This document shows positions 57,616 to 64,000 of a stretch of 64,000 nucleotides of DNA, piece by piece. The DNA comes from Selaginella moellendorffii (Eukaryota > Streptophyta > Lycopodiopsida > Selaginellales > Selaginellaceae). Position 1 is the first letter of the stretch, and the number at the start of each line of letters is the position of its first letter. The notes below the pieces were generated by a model. The model was not told where the DNA came from and searched no databases. It saw only the letters and a list, made by a program, of their open reading frames with translations. The stretch spans positions 1,840,777-1,904,776 of the forward strand of contig NW_003314265.1 of the NCBI RefSeq assembly GCF_000143415.4, in the 5' to 3' direction. The translations under genes and the position numbers were made by a program.

Positions 57616-60493
57616 ATGAAGTTTGGCAAGCAGTTTGAGACGCAGCAGGTCCCGGAATGGAGGGAGGCGTACTTGGACTACCGGCAGGGCAAGGAGATCG
57701 TCAAGCATATGGCCAAGATCAAGAAGCAATGGCAAGAGGAGAGCGAGCCGCACCTCTCCAGGAGGATCTCAAACTTCCGGAGGCTCGTCAGCGGATTCCA
57801 ACATGCGCATTCGCCGCGGGGGGCGCGATCGCCAACCTCGGAGGAAGAGATGATCCTGGTATGAGATTCTTCTTCTTCGGGATTCACTTAGCGTTGTAAC
57901 ACTTTTTTTGGTGGATATAGATCGAGCCAAAGCAAACTAGCGATGGCATGGAGTTCCAAACAGCGTTCTTGGGTGATGGTAGCCCGCACGACGAGCTCGA
58001 GAGAACGTTTTTTTGGCTGCTCGACAAGGAGCTGGCCAAGCTCAACAAGTTTTACAAGTCCAAGGAGAAGGAGCTCGTGACGCAGGCGACGGCGCTGGAT
58101 TCCCAGATGGAAGCGCTCCTCTCGGCAAAGAAATCCGTGGACAACTTAGACGCTGGAAACGGGGAGAGCAACGCTAGCAGCCATGGCCGCCTCTCCGTGG
58201 TGGAGGAAGATGGAGGGAGCGTTCGACAGATAAAGATTGACATCCCTGCGGCGAAGCCAGCCGACGCGCTGGCTGCTCTCTTCGCGGAGCTGGCCAACAA
58301 GTCCATCACGAACTTAAACTCGCGGCGACTGAAGCGAGCCGAGGAGATGCTTCAGAACGCCTTCGTGGAGTTTTACAAGGGCCTGTACATCTTGAGAAAC
58401 TTTTGGTACGTAAGTTCGCTTTTCGAAAGTTCGTGTTTTCATGTTGTCCTTTTCCTCTGCAGCTCATTGAACATAATTGCGTTTTCAAAGCTCCTGAAGA
58501 AATACAACAAGGTCAGCCAGCTTTTTGACATCCACCGGTTTAACTGACACAGATTCTTTGTACGATGCCTCCAGGTTACTCAGCGGAACCTTGGAAGGAA
58601 GTACATGAAAGCCGTAGAAGATTCATACATCGGACAATCTGAGATTGTAAGTGATCGCACATTAATATTCTCCATCGGTGTTAATGCCACTCGATGTTTC
58701 TTACTTTCAGATCCAAAAGCTTATGGAAAAAGTAGAGGTACTGTTCACCAAGCATTTCACGGATTCAAACCGTCGCGACGCGATGCAAGTTTTGAGACCC
58801 GAGGCCCGGAAGGAGAGGCACCGGATATCATTCTTTGTAGGTAATGCGATGTTCTTGAGAGTCCTCAAGGTGCCTGGTTAACTTAACAGCTTTGTTTGCG
58901 CAGGTGTATTCTTTGGTCTCTCTGTTGCTCTTCTAGTGTCTCTCGTTTTAACTATTCGCGTCGAGAGGCTATATGTTCGTGAATATGCTACGACATACAT
59001 GGATGCAGTGTTTCCGATTTTCAGGTGAGACCTCAGCTAATATCTTTGTCTAACTTTCTCATGAGATATACTCCTCTTTACAGTATGCTTACAGCAGTAC
59101 TGCTACACTTCTTCCTCTACGGACTAAACATATATATGTGGAGAAGGACCAGAATAAATCACACGTTTATTCTTGGGCTCAACCGAAAGTCCGAGCTACG
59201 CTTCCGAGATGTGTTTTTGCTCGCAACGTGGCTGAGTACATTAGCTCTGAGTGGATTGATACTACACTTGCAAGTGACGGCTGGTGAGATATGCTGCCAA
59301 ACATATCAGGAAATCATCCCGCTCCTCGTTGTCGCCGTAAGGATTTTGCTTTAGAAGATTTTTTGTACCAAATGCCTGAACTTCCGTGTTGTACTTCAGG
59401 GAATGGTCGTGCTTCTGTTTATGCCGTTCAACATACTCTACCGCGCCACCCGTTACTTTTTCCTGAACGCCCTTTGGCATTGCCTATTGACGCCATTCTA
59501 CAAGGTTCGCAGTGTCTCTCGTGATATATCAAGTTGGTATTCATGCTTTTGTCTGTATGACAGGTTATCATCACGGATTTTCTTCTCGCAGACCAGCTTA
59601 CGAGTCAGGTAAAATAGGCCAGCCTCATTCTCACCTTTGTGACAAGCTTTGAGTTGCAGGTTCCGGCACTGAGGGATTTGGAATACGTTCTATGCTACTT
59701 CGGCGGTGGATTTTTCAAGGACCGCAACAGCAATGCCTGCCTCAAGAACCCGACCTTCATCACTTTTGGATTCGTCATGGCGTTGCTACCTTACTGGTGC
59801 CGTTTTTCGCAGGTAACTTCATTCGTCTCGCAGATTCCTTTGAGCTCCTCCTTGGTAACTTGCACAGCTCCTTTGATGACAGTGTCTACGGCGTTGGCAC
59901 GATGAGAAGGATGTGATGCAGCTGTACAACGCTCTCAAATACTTCTCGGCGATCCTGGCCGTTGCAGCGAGGCTGGCCTACGGATACTACAAGGATCCCG
60001 TGCTGCTGGGCTTCACCATCGCCATCTCAGCCACAGCAGCCATTGTCTCAACTTACTGGGATTTAGTCTACGACTGGGGCCTTCTCGAGCGAAACTCCGC
60101 CAATCCCTGGCTCAGGGACAAGCTCGCTATCCCATACAAGTCGGTCTACTACTTCGCCATTGTAAGTTCTTGCCATCAACTTATCGGTTTCAGTTCTAAA
60201 GCTCTCGGTGACAATGTAGGTGTCAAACATTTTGCTGAGATTCGCGTGGCTCCAATCCTTGATACCGATTTCGATGCCAGGGATAAATCCCAAGGGGCTG
60301 TCGCTCATCGTGGCTAGCCTGGAAGTTATCAGGCGTGGACAATGGAACTATTACAGGTAAATCTCGTCACATTCTTCCATCTCTTTGGCTCTAAAATTCG
60401 CAATGTCTTTGATCTAGGCTGGAGAACGAGCATTTCAACAACGTTGGAAAGTTTCGTGCTGTCAAGTCGGTGCCTCTGCCGTTTGTGGATTGA
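57616..60493 (+). CDS. PHO1: PHO1-type SPX-EXS phosphate exporter, copy 2
   Basis: Second intact gene, with the same 13-exon structure as copy 1: 57616-57858, 57921-58405, 58463-58511, 58575-58646, 58711-58840, 58904-59024, 59084-59336, 59400-59504, 59564-59608, 59660-59812, 59883-60161, 60220-60356, 60418-60493; 715 aa. Every splice site and the full reading frame are kept, and every coding exon has the same length as in copy 1 except exon 1, which has a 12-nt in-frame deletion in the linker after RGARSPTS. Substitutions include Asn to Asp in the first SPX helix (YLDYRQGKE), Gln to Trp at KKQW, Arg to Trp in [10 protein letters not shown] and Tyr to His in [10 protein letters not shown] of the EXS domain. 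The SPX lysines in [13 protein letters not shown] and [10 protein letters not shown] are kept. It probably still encodes a transporter, though some changes are non-conservative. Confidence 0.92.
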
Positions 60494-60618
60494 TGTTTTT
60501 CCCTCCCTTTTTTTTGTAAACGGAAGTAAATAGACGGAATGTTCTGACCTGCTAAACAGAGTATTTGGGCTAGCAGAATATGTTAAGGCATTTTGGCGGG
60601 CTTTGAGTTGTGGCGGCT

Positions 60619-60779
60619 ATGGAGGCGCCTGGCGACGATGAGCTCGAGTGGATGGCGATGGAGCAGGGTCAGGCCATGGAGGACGAAGAGCTTCTCATGG
60701 ATGAAGCGTTCTTTGATCAGATCCGGGGCTCCGATGGGTTTGAGGAGGGCAAGGGGGGGTTTGAGGATGTGAATGCCGG
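60619..60779 (+). pseudogene. CTF18: CTF18 relic, part of exon 1 only
   Basis: Matches the first 158 nt or so of CTF18 copy 1 ([20 protein letters not shown], with one extra Asp-Glu pair difference further on). It then jumps directly to sequence matching 51239 onwards, downstream of the CTF18 stop codon. All AAA+ motifs are gone. The remaining frame closes at a stop about 37 nt beyond the junction (60817-60819), so at most a 67-residue acidic peptide could be made. Confidence 0.9.
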
Positions 60780-60965
60780 TGCGTGTCCAGCGATTTTTTT
60801 CCCTTTAGGTAGAGTTTGATTCTTCATTTGCAGGCTTGCAGCTGCTGTTTTGTAGTTATTCTTCGATTAATAATTATGGACACTCAAATCCATTAACTTA
60901 AGAGAATCAAAGCTGATTTGTTTCGTTCAGAATCCCCTCCCGTTTCTTTTGAAGCTGTTGTTGTA

Positions 60966-62496
60966 ATGGCGACAATGGCGGCTGCTGCTGGATTCTGCTG
61001 CTGTTAGGCTTCTGGATACGTTCCAACGAGGCCCTGGGTTCTTCGAGTTCAGCGCATTGCGGAGCCGAATCTGCGACTGTGAGTCACCTCCTACCCTGTG
61101 TTTTGTTGTTTTTTCGTTGCTTATATCTCTCTCAGGTGCTCTGAGGCAAGGAGCAACTTTTGCATTTGTGCTGCTGCTGCTGATTCCAGCCAGGCATCAC
61201 AATCGAGCAGCGGCGAAGAGATTGATCGATTGATAGATAAGCTGCGGAGCACAGACTCCCAACTGGTGAGCGAGTCGGAAAGAACTGGCTACTTAAATAA
61301 TGATCACTGAAAGTTTTGTTTTTCGTTTTTATTCTCGAGCTACCACAGATAGTTGCGGAGAATGTCCTGGCGTTTGATAGTAAGTTCTGGCTTCGACTGG
61401 CTACCAGGACAGACCTTTGTAAATCGGAAGATGATAAGGTAAGGTTTCATCCATTTCGTATTATCTTGTTGTAAAAAATAAAATTTGGAAGATGGATCTT
61501 GAAGAGCTTGCATCCAACATAATGCAGCTAGTCGAGCGCATTGTACAGAAGACAGATGTTTACACATATCTGTTATCACCCAATTTTTGTCTGAAAGAAT
61601 GTTTATTTGTCTGAATGAACAGGAAAAGATTGAAACTTCCACAGATGTGCTTATGGCGATTCTAGAGCCAGTCGCAGGCTCCAAAAACGAAGAAATTGTC
61701 TGGCCGCCTCGTGATCCTGATGCATTGCAAAGAGTCAGAAAGGTATCTCTGTTTTTGTAGATGTTTGTTCTTTTTAAATTCCTTTTTTCTTCTTTCTCAA
61801 TCTCAGGAGCTGGGGAAAGTGCCGGCTACTTGGATGATGGTTTTCTCGCAGAAGTGAACGCTCAACTTCGTCAGGTATGGATGGAAGGTTTCCTTTTCTT
61901 TTATTTTCATATATTTTTACATTTTTCGTTGCTAGAAAGGCCAAAAAAGATGCTGATAAGCCCGGATTGCTGGCTTTGCTACAAAAAGTGCTACAACTTT
62001 ATGCAGCAACGTTTCTTGCAAAGACAAGCTATGCCAAGAGAGGTTTGTAGCTTCAATCGTTTCTCACAACAAACTTACGCTGTAATCCTTTTTTCTTTGT
62101 TTGATGCAAGCAGATGGAGTCGTAGACGAAGCTGAGGAACTGCTCGAGAATATAATCTCAGGTTCGCTTTTGCATCTTCCTTTTCTCGTGGTTAGCTAGA
62201 CAAGTTCTATTTTTTATAGGTGACAGCGAAGCTTGGGATAGCATGATAAGGTCCGGAGTGGACTTGGGCGGTGGCCCAGTTAAGAGCGTAGATCTTCGCA
62301 AAATGGCTAAGAAACGCATTGAGCGAATTTTTCTTAGAACAGTAAGTCTCATTGCTTCATTTTTTTTCTTTTCTTGGTTTTCTGAGCAAAAGCTTATAAG
62401 CAGGAAGGTGGCTCTTACAAGCAAAGAATTCTCATTGAGTACTTGAAAGAGATTGAGAGAAGCGTGGATATGGTTGTAGCAGCCTTTTCTTCCTGA
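60966..62496 (+). pseudogene. Putative plastid protein gene, inactivated copy 2
   Basis: Copy of 51417-53039. The first exon and intron are collapsed by deletion: after about 13 codons the former intron-1 acceptor TAG is read in frame as a stop (about 61005-61007), and no donor remains. In the exon matching 52344-52418, a 7-nt net deletion (GCTGATGCACAGGG reduced to GCTGGGG, about 61810) shifts the frame. The other exons are close to copy 1, with one valine-to-methionine change at the exon-5 start (about 61493). Loss of the transit-peptide start together with a downstream frameshift makes it a pseudogene, although most splice sites persist. Confidence 0.88.
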
Positions 62497-64000
62497 GATG
62501 TTTATAAACATTTTTTTTCTTTATTACATATAAACACTTTTTATTCTTTTTACATACATTTTAAAATTTCAAGGTAATGTTGCATTTCTCATAAACCCTA
62601 GTTATGAACTAAAGGATTACTTTGTGAAACTATGGCTAACCTAACCTCATTTTAGATAAGGAGAAATTGTTGGACCTAACCATATTCCCTAGCATGTGGA
62701 GCTGTCTCACGGATGTTCTTATGTCACTGGGAGGAGGAAAATATGATGGATTTGCTACAGATCGGTCCCCTTTTGGAGAAGCATCTCCATTTCACTGTGC
62801 TGCTTGGTTTGTAAGGCTTGCTCCTTCAGTCCTAGTATGAATCAATTGTTGATCCTCAAGCTCATCGTGCTCCAGTTTATCAGCCATCTTCTTCACTCTC
62901 AATGCTTCTCCAAGTATTTTGTTTCTTCCTCTCTTCTTTCTCCAAAGTACTTGACTATTCTTTGGTTCAAGAGCTCTACTGACCGTTATGGCTTGCAAGG
63001 CTCTACGTCCTCAAAGTGTCTGCTGCTAGCAAATTAGAGAGGAAGACTCTCGTCTATCTTGTGAATTATGCACATACCACAAGGATCTCTGGCAACTCAC
63101 AAATCATTAACTTAGAAGAAGAAGCAGTAAAGTAAAGGAAGCCATGGCTGTGAGTCCTATGTTCGCTAAAAATCAACAGTGTTGGGTAAGTATCACAGAG
63201 TTAATGTTTATGCCATTGGATTTTATTAGCAGGTGAGGTAAAACATTTCTCTGGGTGTTTGGGGTTTTTAGTACAATAGTTTTTTGCGAGCAACTAGATT
63301 TTGTTGTAGTTTGTAGTAATGTGTTAACTCTATTGATTTCTTGAATTTTTAATTACATACTAAAGGTTTTAGCATTTGTAATGATTTATTGTGCTTAAGC
63401 TTAGTTGTGCAAAACACTTTTCATTACCCTCACTAAGGAGATAATTTTAAGCATAAAGTGATTGTGTTAGCCTGTGGCATTCAAACTCAAAATTAAGCTT
63501 ATGTGCTGAAAAATATCACACCCACAATCCTTAAGTGCTAAGTTGTCAAAATATTTAATATGGAGTGAAATCTATGTAGTCTAAAAAATTACATATATAG
63601 CACTGATTTGGATTTTGCCATGTATAGATGGAATGTTTATTTTATGGTGGGGTGGGTGGCATAGATAAAACCCTAAAGAAAAACATAAATACATTTAAAT
63701 TCTTATAATACATATGTGTGTCTCACAAAATAATATTTTGAACACATGCATGTATTATTGTCCTTATGTATACATGGTAAATAGGCATATATTGTTGTTT
63801 GCCATGTATGCATGGCAAACAGGCATATATTATTATTTGAAATTAAAAAAGCTTAAGAAAATCTATATAATTAATTTCTAAATTTAAATTTTCTCCCAGC
63901 TCAACATGATTTAAATCCAAGGACACTCAACCCTAAATATCTTAAAATCCTTAACTTTAAATATTTCAAAATATTTTATGAAAAAGATACATTCTTATTT
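62497..64000. other. Downstream flank of unit 2 with an inverted segment
   Basis: Counterpart of 53040-54600. Sequence is colinear with unit 1 except about 63629-63840, which matches 54245-54485 only as its reverse complement; colinearity resumes at about 63841 (AAGCTTAAGAAAATCTATAT against CTTTAAGAAAATCTATATAA near 54500). No gene is supported. Confidence 0.6.

Larger units (their letters stand above)
55167..64000 (+). repeat. Unit 2 of the tandem segmental duplication, cut by the window end
   Basis: Repeats unit 1 from within exon 1 of the coiled-coil gene. Gene order is kept: coiled-coil relic, PHO1 copy 2, CTF18 relic, plastid-protein relic, downstream flank. It is shorter than unit 1 because of one deletion of about 3.7 kb in CTF18. 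Confidence 0.92.

Overview
The window looks like nuclear DNA of a land plant with a very compact gene style. Hand-built gene models contain plant-specific families (ARF, HAK/KUP, PHO1, FLA, QALGGH C2H2, organellar GyrB), and nearly all of their introns are only about 50-95 nt. That intron size, GC-richer genes set in AT-rich retrotransposon DNA, and the gene set point to a lycophyte of the Selaginella type. The organism is inferred; nothing in the sequence names it.

Layout. 1-4168 is the 3'-truncated, minus-strand remnant of a Ty3/gypsy element, followed by a foldback element (4169-4845) and AT-rich DNA with a possible LINE relic. 8524-10005 is a broken P-loop NTPase gene resembling the Crinkler/RHS-type family. 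10063-10943 (-) is a four-exon gene for a small membrane protein. 12561-15764 (+) is an auxin response factor with an upstream-ORF-bearing leader. 15891-17840 is an orphan exon candidate followed by three degenerate noncoding tandem repeats rich in CAACG. 18030-22391 (-) is a SAC3/GANP mRNA-export gene, divergent from a HAK/KUP potassium transporter (22752-25832). 26420-31205 is a second decayed gypsy element of the same family and orientation. 31538-34746 is organellar DNA gyrase B. Then come three minus-strand genes: a C2H2 repressor-type zinc finger (35441-36865), a short secreted LRR protein (37614-38675) and a fasciclin-like arabinogalactan protein (39040-39918). A putative plastid membrane protein gene follows at 40181-41358.

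The right third is a tandem segmental duplication. Unit 1 (about 41733-55165) holds a coiled-coil membrane protein gene (its first exon begins just outside the unit), a PHO1-type phosphate exporter, CTF18 and a conserved putative plastid protein. Unit 2 (55167 to the window end) repeats them in the same order. Only the PHO1 copy remains open over all 13 exons in unit 2. The coiled-coil copy lost its 5' end and is frameshifted. CTF18 was reduced to part of exon 1 by an internal deletion of about 3.7 kb. The plastid-protein copy has a collapsed first intron and a 7-nt frameshift. A roughly 0.2-kb segment is inverted between the two units and lies at a foldback-like element that also ends at the duplication junction.

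The genes do not form a pathway; they are independent housekeeping and signalling loci. I do not see a convincing new multi-gene system. The most unusual items are the selectively preserved PHO1 pair in an otherwise decaying duplication, the NTPase relic, the CAACG-rich tandem repeat and the foldback elements. All exon models were joined by hand from splice motifs and reading frame, without transcripts or database searches.
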